Counted from the stretch's first letter, positions 8,461-18,027 are shown. The stretch is DNA of 64,000 bases from Maribacter spongiicola (GCF_004364165.1 NZ_SOAY01000010.1:1-64000); one strand, 5' to 3'. Notes: generated from the sequence alone by a model not told the origin. Numbers and translations are program-made.

Positions 8461-10244
8461 ACTTTAAGTCCATAGCTAAACTTGGGTTACTGGTAACCGT
8501 TTTTCTATCATCAATTTTGATGATGGGCCAGGGTAATAACGATGTAACTTTTGAAATGAAACTGAGCAAACCAAAGCTTGGTCTTAATGAAAGGTTGCGC
8601 GTAGATTTTATTATGAACCGTGATGGGGATAATTTTAACCCACCAGACTTCAACGGATTCAAAGTTGTCATGGGACCTTCTCAATCTATTAGCTCTTCTT
8701 GGATTAACGGAGTTAGGAGCTACTCAAAATCTTATTCATATACTTTAGCGCCTTCAGCAAGAGGCAAATACACCATTAAACAAGCATCTATTGTAATTGG
8801 CGGTGAAACCTATAAATCATTAGCACAAGATGTTGAAGTAACCGCAGCTGTCGATAAGCCAAGCGACCAAATGACCGCTGATGATGTTGCAGATGAAAAC
8901 TTACATTTAGTTGCCGAGATTTCAAAAACGAATCCGTATTTGAATGAAGCCATTACAATCATTTATAAGCTATATGTGAGTCCGAATATTAGCGTATCGA
9001 ACTATCAACCCTTAGACAACCCTACCTATAATAATTTCTGGAGTCAAGATATTAAAGTAAATGCACTGAGTGCGCAAAATGGAACGTATAAAGGCAAACC
9101 TTATAGATATGTCATCTTAAAGCGTGTTGTTCTTTATCCGCAAAAATCTGGTGAACTAGACATTGAACCCTTATCTCTCGACGTTACTGTAGATGTACCT
9201 TCGGGTAGAAGAGATTTCTTTGGTCAAAGAATGTATGCCCAAACGAACAAAACAGTTTCTGCAGGTAGTAGAACTATAAATGTAAAACCATTACCTCTAG
9301 CAAACCAACCTGCCAATTTTAATGGTGCTGTTGGTGATTTTGATTTTGCGGTTTCTACAAGCAAAACAAGTTTAAATGCATCAGAATCTTTGCAAGCAAC
9401 AATAGAGGTAAGTGGTAAGGGAAATTTAAAACTATTTAAACTTCCAGAATTGGAGTTACCAAGTGCCTTAGAAGTATATGAACCTGAGTTTACTGAAGGT
9501 GTAAGAACAACGCTTGCAGGCATGCAAGGTAAAGTGAGCAATCAATATACTATAGTGCCATCGTTTAGAGGTAAATATCCTATTGCTCCCTTAAGTTTTA
9601 GTTATTTTAATCCTTCCACAGGAAAATATACTACGCTAACATCAAATGAAATTGTAATTAATGTTCTAGAGGGTCCGTTAAGTGCATCGTCTAATTCTGA
9701 GGCATCTTCAAATAACAACAAACAATCTGTAGTCAGTAGCGGAAATGAATTTAATTTCTTAAAACTAGACTCTAATCTATCAGATAAATGTGTTTCGTAC
9801 TTTTTCGGCTCTACATCATTCTACTTGTGGTTATTATGCCCTCTTCTACTTATCCCATTAGCTATTCTATTTAGAAAGAAAAGGGATGCTATTGCAGGTG
9901 ACGTTGTGGGTAATAAAATTAGAAAAGCAAACAAATTGGCGCGTAAGTATTTGTCTGCAGCGAGAAAGCAACTAGGTAATAAAGAAGCTTTCTATGTGGC
10001 CCTTGAGCGAGCACTGCATAACTATTTAAAAGCGAAATTAAAGATAGAGACCTCTGAGTTTAGTAAAGACAAAATTACGGAGCTACTTTCTCAAAAACAG
10101 ATAGATGGCGAAACGATAAATAGTTTTATATCTCTTCTCAAAAATTGCGAAGCAGCTCGCTATAGTCCGTTCTCTAACGTACAAATGCAAGCCGATTATG
10201 ACAAGGCAAGCGAGGTAATTTCTATAATGGATAAACAATTATAA
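8454..10244 (+). CDS. batD: BatD family protein
   Basis: A 596-aa protein matching BatD. The start appears to be TTG at 8454, overlapping the batC stop by 7 bp; it yields a signal peptide ending near LMMGQ. The long periplasmic region contains several Ig-like beta domains, including NKTVSAGSRTINVKPLP typical of the family, and a membrane span lies near residues 452-472 (FYLWLLCPLLLIPLAILF). A cytosolic helical tail of about 120 residues follows. It sits between batC and batE (2-bp gap), so it is an integral part of the operon. BatD is predicted to expose its domains to the periplasm and to interact with the BatA/B VWA domains. Confidence 0.92.
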   Translation: MVDFKSIAKLGLLVTVFLSSILMMGQGNNDVTFEMKLSKPKLGLNERLRVDFIMNRDGDNFNPPDFNGFKVVMGPSQSISSSWINGVRSYSKSYSYTLAPSARGKYTIKQASIVIGGETYKSLAQDVEVTAAVDKPSDQMTADDVADENLHLVAEISKTNPYLNEAITIIYKLYVSPNISVSNYQPLDNPTYNNFWSQDIKVNALSAQNGTYKGKPYRYVILKRVVLYPQKSGELDIEPLSLDVTVDVPSGRRDFFGQRMYAQTNKTVSAGSRTINVKPLPLANQPANFNGAVGDFDFAVSTSKTSLNASESLQATIEVSGKGNLKLFKLPELELPSALEVYEPEFTEGVRTTLAGMQGKVSNQYTIVPSFRGKYPIAPLSFSYFNPSTGKYTTLTSNEIVINVLEGPLSASSNSEASSNNNKQSVVSSGNEFNFLKLDSNLSDKCVSYFFGSTSFYLWLLCPLLLIPLAILFRKKRDAIAGDVVGNKIRKANKLARKYLSAARKQLGNKEAFYVALERALHNYLKAKLKIETSEFSKDKITELLSQKQIDGETINSFISLLKNCEAARYSPFSNVQMQADYDKASEVISIMDKQL

Positions 10245-10246
10245 GT

Positions 10247-11008
10247 ATGTTCAAAAAGCTAGCTACTCTTATTAGTCTTTTTACGGTTCTCTTAAGTGCC
10301 GCTCAGAACAACAAATTGTTTGAGCAGGCTACCGAAGCTTACAATACAGGTAATTATGATCAGGCGGTTGATTATTATAACGACATTCTAAGTAGTGGCG
10401 AGCACTCGGCCGCAGTTTACTTTAACCTTGGCAACTCTTATTACAAGCTCAATAAAATAGCGGAGAGTATTTATTTTTATGAGAAAGCACTAGTACTCTC
10501 GCCTAATGATAAAGAGACGAAGACCAACCTCAGCTATGCTCAAAATATGACCATAGACGCCATAGATACTATGCCAGAAACGAGCTTGTCTAAATTGTAT
10601 AAAAATATAACCGGTAAATTAACTTTTGATCAATGGGCATATGTGGCTATAAGTTTTATGCTGCTATTTGTTCTTTTATATATTCTCTTCTATTACGCTA
10701 TATATTCCACTAGAAAAAGGTGGATGTTCATTGGTAGTTTACTTTCACTTTTCTTATGTATAATTGCCATAGTTTTTGCATTTATACAACGAAGCGATTT
10801 TGATGAATACCAACCTGCAATATTATTTGCCGAAGAAAGCAATGTTAAATCTGAACCTAATGACACTAGTGCAGCGGTATTTACTATTCACGCAGGCACC
10901 AAAGTAAATGTGTTGGACCAATTAGACGATTGGAGAAAAATAAAACTTGCAGACGGTAAAATAGGATGGCTACCAACGACAGATTTAAAACTGATAAAAG
11001 ATTTTTAG
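10247..11008 (+). CDS. batE: BatE, TPR and SH3-domain protein
   Basis: A 253-aa protein with a signal sequence ending near LSAAQ, two or three TPR repeats (about residues 20-95), two membrane spans (about 128-150 and 160-180) and a C-terminal bacterial SH3-like domain (about 190-250) with the pattern LDQLDDWRKIKLADGKIGW. This TPR-TM-SH3 order is characteristic of BatE. It starts 2 bp after the batD stop and is the last gene of the operon. No strong terminator hairpin is visible in the 59 bp that follow. The SH3 module may bind peptidoglycan or partner proteins; this is inference from the fold. Confidence 0.9.
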   Translation: MFKKLATLISLFTVLLSAAQNNKLFEQATEAYNTGNYDQAVDYYNDILSSGEHSAAVYFNLGNSYYKLNKIAESIYFYEKALVLSPNDKETKTNLSYAQNMTIDAIDTMPETSLSKLYKNITGKLTFDQWAYVAISFMLLFVLLYILFYYAIYSTRKRWMFIGSLLSLFLCIIAIVFAFIQRSDFDEYQPAILFAEESNVKSEPNDTSAAVFTIHAGTKVNVLDQLDDWRKIKLADGKIGWLPTTDLKLIKDF

Positions 11009-11067
11009 AAAAAAGTTAACAGTTTTTAACAATTTCAACACTATCTTTAAAATCATATTTTTATTAT

Positions 11068-11361
11068 ATGACAATTTTTGCTCGCATTACTTTATTACTA
11101 TTATGGCTATTTGCGGTTACTGCGCCTAGCATAATAACCCTATGCGATATTGATAACCCAATTGTTATAACCAACCTCAACGAAGAAGAGCAAGAGTCAG
11201 GTAAAAAATCTATGGGTGAAGAAAAGTTTTTTAAAGAAAATTTTTTGGATTTTTCAACCATTGGCATTATTGAAAGTTCGACTATCAACAACTTTAATCA
11301 AATTGGTTACTTAGACCTTTCTCAAGAGGTTTTCTCTCCTCCACCCGATCAGGCTAGTTAA
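11068..11361 (+). CDS. Small exported protein of unknown function
   Basis: A 97-aa protein I do not recognise. It has a hydrophobic N-terminal segment (residues 5-22, signal peptide or anchor), a conserved-looking CDIDNP segment, an acidic stretch NLNEEEQESGKKS, and a Pro-rich end FSPPPDQAS. It lies 59 bp after batE and 70 bp before a SulP transporter on the same strand. The overlapping antisense frame lacks comparable features. Small exported proteins of this sort often precede transporter genes in Flavobacteriaceae; a functional link to the transporter is only inferred from position. Confidence 0.7.
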   Translation: MTIFARITLLLLWLFAVTAPSIITLCDIDNPIVITNLNEEEQESGKKSMGEEKFFKENFLDFSTIGIIESSTINNFNQIGYLDLSQEVFSPPPDQAS

Positions 11362-11431
11362 TTTTCATCACATTTTTTCAATTGACTAATCTGTTCTAAA
11401 AACAACTTTAGGGCATAATTTTATTTTATAC

Positions 11432-13024
11432 ATGTTCAAATTTATCAAAAGCGATATACCAGCTAGTATCGTAGTATTTTTCGTTGCGCTACCTTTATGT
11501 TTAGGTATTGCTTTAGCTAGTGGAGCTCCCTTATTTTCTGGAGTAATTGCCGGTATTATCGGTGGTGTCTTGGTTGGTGGCCTAAGTGGCTCTAAAATTG
11601 GAGTTAGTGGTCCTGCTGCAGGTTTAGCGGCAATTGTATTAACTGCAATCGGCGCTTTAGGGGGTTATGAGAATTTCTTGGTTGCCGTTGTTTTGGGTGG
11701 CATTATTCAAATAGTATTTGGAATTTTGAAAGCAGGAGTAATAGGTTATTATTTTCCGTCTTCTGTAATTAAAGGTATGCTTACCGGTATTGGTATCATC
11801 ATTATACTTAAACAGATTCCTCACTTTTTTGGATACGATTCTGATCCAGAAGGTGATTGGGCATTTTTTCAAGTAGATGGCGAAAACACGTTCTCTGAGA
11901 TTCTGAATACTATTAACAATATTAGCCCTGGGGCTACCTTAATTGCAATTATTGGTTTATCGATTCTTTTACTTTGGGATAAAGTTCTTTCTAAAAAGGG
12001 AAAAGTGTTTCAAATAATACAAGGTCCATTAGTAGCTGTTGCCATTGGTATTATATTTTATGTTCTTACACAAAATAGTGAGGTTTTGGCAATCTCAAAA
12101 GATCACTTAGTAAGTGTACCGGTACCAGACGATTTTTCATCTTTTGTTGGTCAGTTTAGCTTTCCTAATTTCAGTGCCATAACTAATCCTCAAGTTTGGA
12201 TTACAGCCTTTACCATTGCATTAGTGGCCAGTTTAGAAACCTTACTTTGTGTTGAAGCAACAGATAAATTAGACCCACATAAAAATGTAACTCCAACGAA
12301 CAGAGAGTTATTGGCCCAAGGGGCAGGTAATATTGTTTCTGGTCTTATTGGCGGCTTACCTATAACCCAAGTAATAGTTCGTAGTTCAGCAAACATTCAG
12401 TCTGGTGGTAGAACAAAATTATCGGCTATAATTCACGGATTTCTATTATTGATATCCGTAATCATGATCCCTACTTTGCTGAACAAGATTCCGTTATCGG
12501 TTTTGGCCGCTATTCTATTCATCGTAGGATTTAAATTAGCAAAACCAGCCTTATTCATAAAAATGTATAAATTAGGATGGAAACAATCTATTCCATTTTT
12601 TGTAACCGTTATTGGTATAGTCTTTACAGATTTACTAGTCGGTATTAGTTTAGGTCTTGCCGTAGGTATCGTAGTTATTTTATTAAAGAGCTACCAAAAT
12701 TCTCACTTTCTTCATATTGAAGACAATAGTGATGGTAAACATAAAATTAAAATGACTTTGGCAGAAGAAGTTACTTTTTTCAATAAAGGTGCTATTTTAA
12801 AAGAATTAGATAATCTACCTCAGAATACATACTTAGAGCTCGATGTATTAAAAACAAGATTCTTAGATTATGATATCATAGAAATATTAGAAGATTTCAG
12901 CCATAAGGCCAAAGAAAGAAATATTGACATAAAGCTTATTTCTAAGCGTGGTGTGGTAGAGAATCCGCCAAGTTATATCGAATTCTTTGAGCAACGACCA
13001 AAATCGAATGTAAGCTTAAGCTAG
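11432..13024 (+). CDS. SulP family inorganic anion transporter
   Basis: A 530-aa SulP/SLC26 permease. The N-terminal pattern PLCLGIALASGAPLFSGVIAG and the SGPAAGLAA signature are visible, followed by about 12-14 hydrophobic spans and a short C-terminal STAS-like domain (about residues 430-520) without a clear P-loop-like phosphorylation segment. SulP proteins carry sulfate, bicarbonate or other anions. A carbonic anhydrase gene begins 61 bp downstream, and a second SulP gene follows that, so bicarbonate is the favoured substrate. This is inferred from context: substrate specificity cannot be read from sequence. Confidence 0.92.
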   Translation: MFKFIKSDIPASIVVFFVALPLCLGIALASGAPLFSGVIAGIIGGVLVGGLSGSKIGVSGPAAGLAAIVLTAIGALGGYENFLVAVVLGGIIQIVFGILKAGVIGYYFPSSVIKGMLTGIGIIIILKQIPHFFGYDSDPEGDWAFFQVDGENTFSEILNTINNISPGATLIAIIGLSILLLWDKVLSKKGKVFQIIQGPLVAVAIGIIFYVLTQNSEVLAISKDHLVSVPVPDDFSSFVGQFSFPNFSAITNPQVWITAFTIALVASLETLLCVEATDKLDPHKNVTPTNRELLAQGAGNIVSGLIGGLPITQVIVRSSANIQSGGRTKLSAIIHGFLLLISVIMIPTLLNKIPLSVLAAILFIVGFKLAKPALFIKMYKLGWKQSIPFFVTVIGIVFTDLLVGISLGLAVGIVVILLKSYQNSHFLHIEDNSDGKHKIKMTLAEEVTFFNKGAILKELDNLPQNTYLELDVLKTRFLDYDIIEILEDFSHKAKERNIDIKLISKRGVVENPPSYIEFFEQRPKSNVSLS

Positions 13025-13085
13025 AAATAATAAAAAGTCTATACCGATCTTACAGCAGTAAGTAAAACATATCTTAATATAAAAA

Positions 13086-13715
13086 ATGAAAGCACATACT
13101 AGAGAAACCCAAGCAACGATGACCCCAAAGAAATCATTAGATTTCTTAAAAGAGGGAAATCAAAGATTTCAAAATAATTTAAAAGCAAATCGCAACCTAT
13201 TAGAACAAGTTAATGACACAAGTGAAGGTCAATTTCCATTTGCCACCATACTAAGTTGCATAGATTCGAGAGTTTCTGCAGAGCTAGTTTTCGATCAAGG
13301 ATTGGGAGATATATTCAGTGTAAGAATAGCAGGTAATTTCGTCAACGAAGATATTCTTGGCAGTATGGAGTTTGGTTGCAAACTAGCAGGCACCAAACTA
13401 ATTGTCGTTTTAGGTCATACCAGTTGTGGTGCCATAAAAGGTGCTTGTGATCATGCAAGATTAGGCAACTTAACTGCGCTTATCAACAAAATAGAACCCG
13501 CAGTAGATGCTGTAAAAGAGCCCACAGATGAAAGTTTAAGAAATTCTAAAAATTTAGACTTCGTAGATCGAGTGGCGGCTAAAAATGTTGAATTGACTAT
13601 TGAAAACATTAGAAAGCATAGCCCGGTTTTAGCTGAAATGGAAGAAAACGACGAAGTACTTATAGTAGGGGCAATGTATGATATTGCCACAGGTGAAGTA
13701 GATTTCTACAAATAG
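13086..13715 (+). CDS. Beta-class carbonic anhydrase
   Basis: A 209-aa beta-carbonic anhydrase catalysing reversible CO2 hydration. Zinc ligands are Cys58 (SCIDSR), His111 and Cys114 (LGHTSCGAIKGA); the Asp60/Arg62 dyad that gates the zinc site is present. Length is normal for the class. There is no obvious signal peptide, so it is probably cytosolic. Placement between two SulP transporter genes (61 bp after the first, 170 bp before the second) suggests coupling of bicarbonate transport to CO2/HCO3- interconversion, for pH homeostasis or carboxylation supply. Confidence 0.95.
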   Translation: MKAHTRETQATMTPKKSLDFLKEGNQRFQNNLKANRNLLEQVNDTSEGQFPFATILSCIDSRVSAELVFDQGLGDIFSVRIAGNFVNEDILGSMEFGCKLAGTKLIVVLGHTSCGAIKGACDHARLGNLTALINKIEPAVDAVKEPTDESLRNSKNLDFVDRVAAKNVELTIENIRKHSPVLAEMEENDEVLIVGAMYDIATGEVDFYK

Positions 13716-13885
13716 AAATTAACAATACAAAATAGTGACTATAAAGCCGATGTTATTCATCGGTTTATAATACCTGGAAATCAATCAATTATTCGCAGCC
13801 AACGAAGAATTTTTTATTTAAACTCGAGTAATATCACTTTAAAGTAACGTGATAATTTCTTATTAAAATTGATTATTTTAAGAGT

Positions 13886-15754
13886 ATGAAGAATCTATTT
13901 TCAAATTTCAAAGGAGATTTATTTGGCGGTATAACAGCGGGTATTGTGGCACTACCTTTAGCACTTGCATTTGGAGTTAGCTCAGGAATGGGACCAAGCG
14001 CCGGATTATATGGTGCAATTTTTATTAGTTTCTTCGCCGCACTTTTTGGCGGAACAAACACACAAATTTCTGGCCCTACCGCACCAATGACTGCCGTAAG
14101 TATGGTCGTTATAGCAGGTATCGTTGCAATGAATGACGGAAACCTAGAAAAAGCTTTACCTGCTATTTTAATTGTTTTTCTATTAGCTGGTTTAATGCAA
14201 ATTGGACTAGGTTTAATAGGTCTGGGTAAGTATATCAGGTACATTCCCTACCCCGTAGTATCTGGTTTTATGACGGCAATCGGTGTCATCATCTTGGTAA
14301 CCCAAATATTACCTGCCATAGGTTATTACCCAAAAGAAGATGCCCAATTTGTACATAAATACAAACCGATGGCAGAGCAAGTTATACTTGACAATATCTT
14401 AAAAGAAGAAGCAGGTGAAGATATTTTGGTATTAGAAGACTTTAAAGAAACCATCTCGCGCGCAGAAGCTATCACCGAAGACGATATATTGAAAGAGGCA
14501 CAGACTTTGGCAAACTCTGAAGCATCGGGAGTAATAGGTGCTATTAAGGTTTTACCTAGAGCTTTAAAAAATATAAATTGGCTAGAATTTATACTGGCCA
14601 TTTCGACCATTATTATTATTTATGGTTTTAAAAAAATAACGACTACCATACCTAGTGCGCTTGTAGCACTAATAGTAATCTCGGGTGTAGCCTATGGTTT
14701 TAATCTTGATTATAGGCCAATTGAGCAAATACCTAGTGGTTTTCCTATGCCCAACATTGGCATATTTACAGAATTCGATTTAGGTTCTGTGACTCCATAT
14801 TTTTTCACAGCTCTTACTTTGGCATTATTGGGCGCAATAGATTCATTACTGACCTCAGTAGTGGCCGACAACATGACAAAAACAAAACATCAGCCGAACA
14901 AAGAGCTCGTAGGGCAAGGTATCGGTAACAGTATTGCCGCAATGTTTGGTGGTATACCTGGGGCCGGTGCAACAATTCGTACAGTGGTTAACATAAATGC
15001 CGGTGGTAAAACTAAATTATCCGGCATGGTTGCAGGTGTGTTATTATTAATTGTTTTATTGGCCCTTGGTCCTGTAGCCTCTCAAATACCTGCCGCAGTT
15101 TTAGCCGGTATTTTAGTAACGGTAGGTATTGGTGTAATGGATTATAAAGGACTAAAAGCTATACCGACTTTACCAAAAGATATGAGTATAGGTAAAATAA
15201 AATTCAGTTCTGAAGTTGTCATCATGCTTGTGGTACATGTACTTTCTTCCATTTGGAATTTAGTTTATGCAGTGGGCGTAGGTCTAGTTATCGCTTCTTT
15301 AATGTTCATGAAAAAAATGGGCGATTTAACCGCAGAACGCTCTGATGTAAAGTCGTTGGAGAAAGAAGTTAACTGGCCAGATGAAGCTGCTTTTCCATTA
15401 AGTTTACAAGAAGAAGTTTTTATAAAGCACTTAAAGGGACCATTATTTTTTGGTTCTACGAGTGAGTTTCAACTTTTAGCGGATCAAATACCCGATTCGG
15501 CCTCTACGGTAATCATAAGAATGGGCAGAATGGAATACATGGACCAATCTGGTTTATATACCTTAGAAGATGTTTTATTTGAACTAAGAAAATCTGGAAT
15601 GGATATTCTATTTGTTGATGTAATTAAACAGCCTCGCTACATGATGGAACGTATTGGTGTTATTCCAAATCTAATTCCTGAAGAACATATTTTTAAAACG
15701 TTCGATGAGTGCCTAATCTGGGTAAAGTCTAATGTTAAATTAAAGATTCCGTGA
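13886..15754 (+). CDS. SulP family inorganic anion transporter with STAS domain and hydrophilic insertion
   Basis: A 622-aa SulP transporter. The family signature is visible as ALPLALAFGVSSGMGPSAG (residues 22-40) and SGPTAPMTA (62-70). A hydrophilic, acidic, helical insertion of about 80 residues (about 150-230) separates membrane spans and is absent from the neighbouring SulP protein. The C-terminal STAS domain (about residues 510-615) includes the segment YMDQSGLYTLEDV. It belongs to the same locus as the carbonic anhydrase and first SulP gene but has a 170-bp leader, so it may have its own promoter. Bicarbonate transport is the contextual inference; sulfate remains possible. Confidence 0.92.
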   Translation: MKNLFSNFKGDLFGGITAGIVALPLALAFGVSSGMGPSAGLYGAIFISFFAALFGGTNTQISGPTAPMTAVSMVVIAGIVAMNDGNLEKALPAILIVFLLAGLMQIGLGLIGLGKYIRYIPYPVVSGFMTAIGVIILVTQILPAIGYYPKEDAQFVHKYKPMAEQVILDNILKEEAGEDILVLEDFKETISRAEAITEDDILKEAQTLANSEASGVIGAIKVLPRALKNINWLEFILAISTIIIIYGFKKITTTIPSALVALIVISGVAYGFNLDYRPIEQIPSGFPMPNIGIFTEFDLGSVTPYFFTALTLALLGAIDSLLTSVVADNMTKTKHQPNKELVGQGIGNSIAAMFGGIPGAGATIRTVVNINAGGKTKLSGMVAGVLLLIVLLALGPVASQIPAAVLAGILVTVGIGVMDYKGLKAIPTLPKDMSIGKIKFSSEVVIMLVVHVLSSIWNLVYAVGVGLVIASLMFMKKMGDLTAERSDVKSLEKEVNWPDEAAFPLSLQEEVFIKHLKGPLFFGSTSEFQLLADQIPDSASTVIIRMGRMEYMDQSGLYTLEDVLFELRKSGMDILFVDVIKQPRYMMERIGVIPNLIPEEHIFKTFDECLIWVKSNVKLKIP

Positions 15755-15806
15755 TAGCTAAGGCATCAAATGCAACAAAAACATATCATACCTCTTTTAA
15801 AAGTTT

Positions 15807-15814
15807 TAAATTTG
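15807..15814 (+). promoter_or_regulatory. Candidate pheS promoter, -7 element
   Basis: TAAATTTG followed by C matches the Bacteroidota -7 consensus TAnnTTTG and lies 19 bp before the pheS start codon. No TTTG is seen at the -33 position, so the assignment rests on the -7 box alone. Confidence 0.5.
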
Positions 15815-15832
15815 CGGCTTTAATCAACATTC

Positions 15833-16852
15833 ATGATTGATAAGATAAAAGAACAAATTTCTGAAGTAGCATCGTTCACAGCTGACAATTTAGAAGCCGT
15901 TGAGGCGTTTCGTATTAAATTTTTAGGTAAAAAGGGCATTCTAAATGACTTCTTTGCGGAGTTCAAGAATGTACCTAATGACCAGAAAAAAGAGTTCGGA
16001 CAAACAATTAACGAACTTAAACAAGCTGCGACTCAAAAAGTAGAATCTTTAAAAGAAGTTTTAGAAAATAACACTACTGATGAAAAGGTCTATGGTGATT
16101 TGACCAGACCTGGCTACCCTTTAGAACTAGGATCTCGTCATCCTATTTCTATAGTGAAAAATAAAATCATCGATATTTTCTCTAGAATCGGATTCAATGT
16201 TTCCGAAGGTCCGGAGATTGAAGATGATTGGCATAATTTTACTGCGTTGAACTTGCCAGAATATCATCCTGCAAGAGATATGCAAGATACTTTCTTTGTA
16301 CAAACAGATCCAGATATCCTTTTGCGTACTCATACCTCATCTGTACAAGTGCGGTATATGGAAAACAACCAACCTCCTATTCGTACAATATCTCCGGGTA
16401 GAGTATATAGAAACGAAGCTATTTCGGCAAGATCGCACTGTTTCTTTCACCAAGTAGAAGGTTTATATATTGATAAGGATGTTTCTTTTGCTGATTTAAA
16501 ACAAACACTTCAATACTTTACCGCAGAGCTCTTTGGAAAGTCCAAAATTAGATTAAGACCTTCTTACTTTCCTTTTACAGAGCCAAGTGCGGAAGTTGAT
16601 GTGTACTGGGGACTAGAAACCGAATCTGACTACAAAATTACGAAAGGTACTGGTTGGTTAGAAATTGGAGGCTGTGGTATGGTCGATCCAAATGTGCTTA
16701 AAAATTGTGGACTAGATCCTGACGTATATTCTGGCTTTGCCTTCGGTGTAGGTATCGATCGTATTGCTATGCTTCTTCATCAAATTACAGATATACGTTT
16801 ATTGAGTGAAAATGATTTACGCTTTTTAGAACAATTTAAAAGCGCCCTTTAA
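15833..16852 (+). CDS. pheS: Phenylalanine-tRNA ligase alpha subunit
   Basis: A 339-aa class II aminoacyl-tRNA synthetase alpha chain that charges tRNA-Phe together with PheT. An N-terminal coiled coil (about residues 1-85) is followed by the catalytic core. The class II motif 2 region reads [10 protein letters not shown], and motif 3 is [12 protein letters not shown] near residue 310. Length is normal. pheT is not in this window, so the two subunits are encoded apart, as in many Bacteroidota. A small conserved gene follows 9 bp downstream and is probably co-transcribed. Confidence 0.97.
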   Translation: MIDKIKEQISEVASFTADNLEAVEAFRIKFLGKKGILNDFFAEFKNVPNDQKKEFGQTINELKQAATQKVESLKEVLENNTTDEKVYGDLTRPGYPLELGSRHPISIVKNKIIDIFSRIGFNVSEGPEIEDDWHNFTALNLPEYHPARDMQDTFFVQTDPDILLRTHTSSVQVRYMENNQPPIRTISPGRVYRNEAISARSHCFFHQVEGLYIDKDVSFADLKQTLQYFTAELFGKSKIRLRPSYFPFTEPSAEVDVYWGLETESDYKITKGTGWLEIGGCGMVDPNVLKNCGLDPDVYSGFAFGVGIDRIAMLLHQITDIRLLSENDLRFLEQFKSAL

Positions 16853-16861
16853 TAGTACGCT

Positions 16862-17257
16862 GTGAAAAAAGATATAGAAATACCTGTCGTTAAAGATGTA
16901 CACATCGCCATTATTAGAGAATGGAACGAAGAATTCTTGAACAAAGATTGGAATGCATATATCATAAATGATCGAGATACTGCTATTGAAATGACCATGG
17001 TAGTATCTAAAGGTTATGACGATGACCGTAAAACTTCAATCATGAGACATGGTATTGGTGTCGTTGAGCCTAAATCATTTAAAAAAATCGAAGTGGTTCA
17101 AGAAGATGTGTTAGCATTAAATAATGAATTTTATGTCACTTACTATGCTGATAACAAATTGTATGAAAAACGATTTGTGTTCGAGAAAAACACAGTGAAT
17201 GAAAATAATCTAGTTACAATTCCTTTAATAGAAAAAGACGGCATCTTTGCCAAGTAG
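16862..17257 (+). CDS. Conserved hypothetical protein downstream of pheS
   Basis: A 131-aa protein starting with GTG, 9 bp after the pheS stop. It has no signal peptide or membrane span and is rich in charged residues and beta-type segments; a conserved-looking stretch is IIREWNEEFLNKDWNAYIIN. I do not recognise a named domain. The tight spacing suggests co-transcription with pheS, and a cytosolic location is likely. Confidence 0.75.
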   Translation: MKKDIEIPVVKDVHIAIIREWNEEFLNKDWNAYIINDRDTAIEMTMVVSKGYDDDRKTSIMRHGIGVVEPKSFKKIEVVQEDVLALNNEFYVTYYADNKLYEKRFVFEKNTVNENNLVTIPLIEKDGIFAK

Positions 17258-17452
17258 TTCATACATTTTAATCAGTTAGTTCAGTTATATTTCTTTTTTT
17301 TCTTCTCAATAGAGCTTACTTATTTATAAAAAAACCCTAAGCCACTACCCAAATCACAGTCAATAAATTTTTTTATTGAACTAATAATCAAGAGACTACT
17401 TTATAATTTTGTTCCCGTAACGAAGTATTAACTTTTATTAACAAAAAAGAAT

Positions 17453-17493
17453 GTTCGTTTAGTTTGTTTGTAACCGAACTAACTATACCTTTG
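17453..17493 (+). promoter_or_regulatory. Promoter with overlapping inverted-repeat operator for the GbsR-type regulator
   Basis: TTTG at 17463-17466, 19 bp spacer, TACCTTTG at 17486-17493: a textbook Bacteroidota TTTG-N19-TAnnTTTG promoter, 19 bp before the ATG at 17513. An inverted repeat GTTCG (17453-17457) / CGAAC (17475-17479) spans the -33 element; the arms extend to 9 bp with one mismatch. A related palindrome lies just after the regulator gene. The position suggests autorepression by the regulator. Confidence 0.75.
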
Positions 17494-17512
17494 TCGCTTC
17501 AAATTTCGAATC

Positions 17513-17992
17513 ATGGAAAAAGAAGAACATAAACAAAGATTAATAGAAGAGCTAGGTGTTCATTTTGAAGCTGAATATAATCTACCTCCATTGGCTGCAA
17601 GAATATTTGGAAATCTTGTAGTAACTGAAGAAGTAGGTCTTACATTTGACGATTGTCAAATGAAAAGAGGGGCAAGTAAAAGCTCTATTTCTACATCGCT
17701 CAATTTACTATTACAATTAGGTATGATAACCTATTTTACTAAATCTGGCGATAGAAGAAGGTATTTTAAAATATCTGACAAAAGCACTTTTTTCATTAAA
17801 AAATTAGAGCAGGCTATTAAGAAAGCTGCTAATGAATCTAAAATGATTCAAAAAGTTGCCAAGTATGATCAGCAGTACAACAATGAAAAATACATTTCTA
17901 ATAAAGCAAAAATGGACGCGTATTTAAATTGTCTTGACCAAAATGAAGCTACTAATAAAGAAACAATAGAAGCCCTAAGAAAGCTGATTTAA
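17513..17992 (+). CDS. GbsR/MarR family transcriptional regulator
   Basis: A 159-aa winged-helix DNA-binding protein of the GbsR/MarR type. The HTH is at about residues 40-90 with the recognition region GASKSSISTSLNLLLQLGMI and a wing near TKSGDRRRYFKIS. A helical C-terminal half likely mediates dimerisation. It lies 101 bp upstream of an RND efflux operon on the same strand, and GTTCG/CGAAC inverted repeats flank the gene on both sides. It is therefore very probably the local repressor of itself and of the efflux pump. The ligand is unknown. Confidence 0.88.
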   Translation: MEKEEHKQRLIEELGVHFEAEYNLPPLAARIFGNLVVTEEVGLTFDDCQMKRGASKSSISTSLNLLLQLGMITYFTKSGDRRRYFKISDKSTFFIKKLEQAIKKAANESKMIQKVAKYDQQYNNEKYISNKAKMDAYLNCLDQNEATNKETIEALRKLI

Positions 17993-18009
17993 AAAAATTT
18001 ATAAATTAA

Positions 18010-18027
18010 GTTCGTTTTATACCGAAC
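18010..18027. promoter_or_regulatory. Palindromic operator upstream of the RND efflux operon
   Basis: An 18-bp inverted repeat GTTCGTTTTATACCGAAC between the regulator gene and the membrane-fusion gene. 14 of 18 positions are self-complementary, with GTTCG/CGAAC arms identical to those upstream of the regulator (17453-17479). Likely a binding site for the GbsR-type regulator. Confidence 0.65.
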
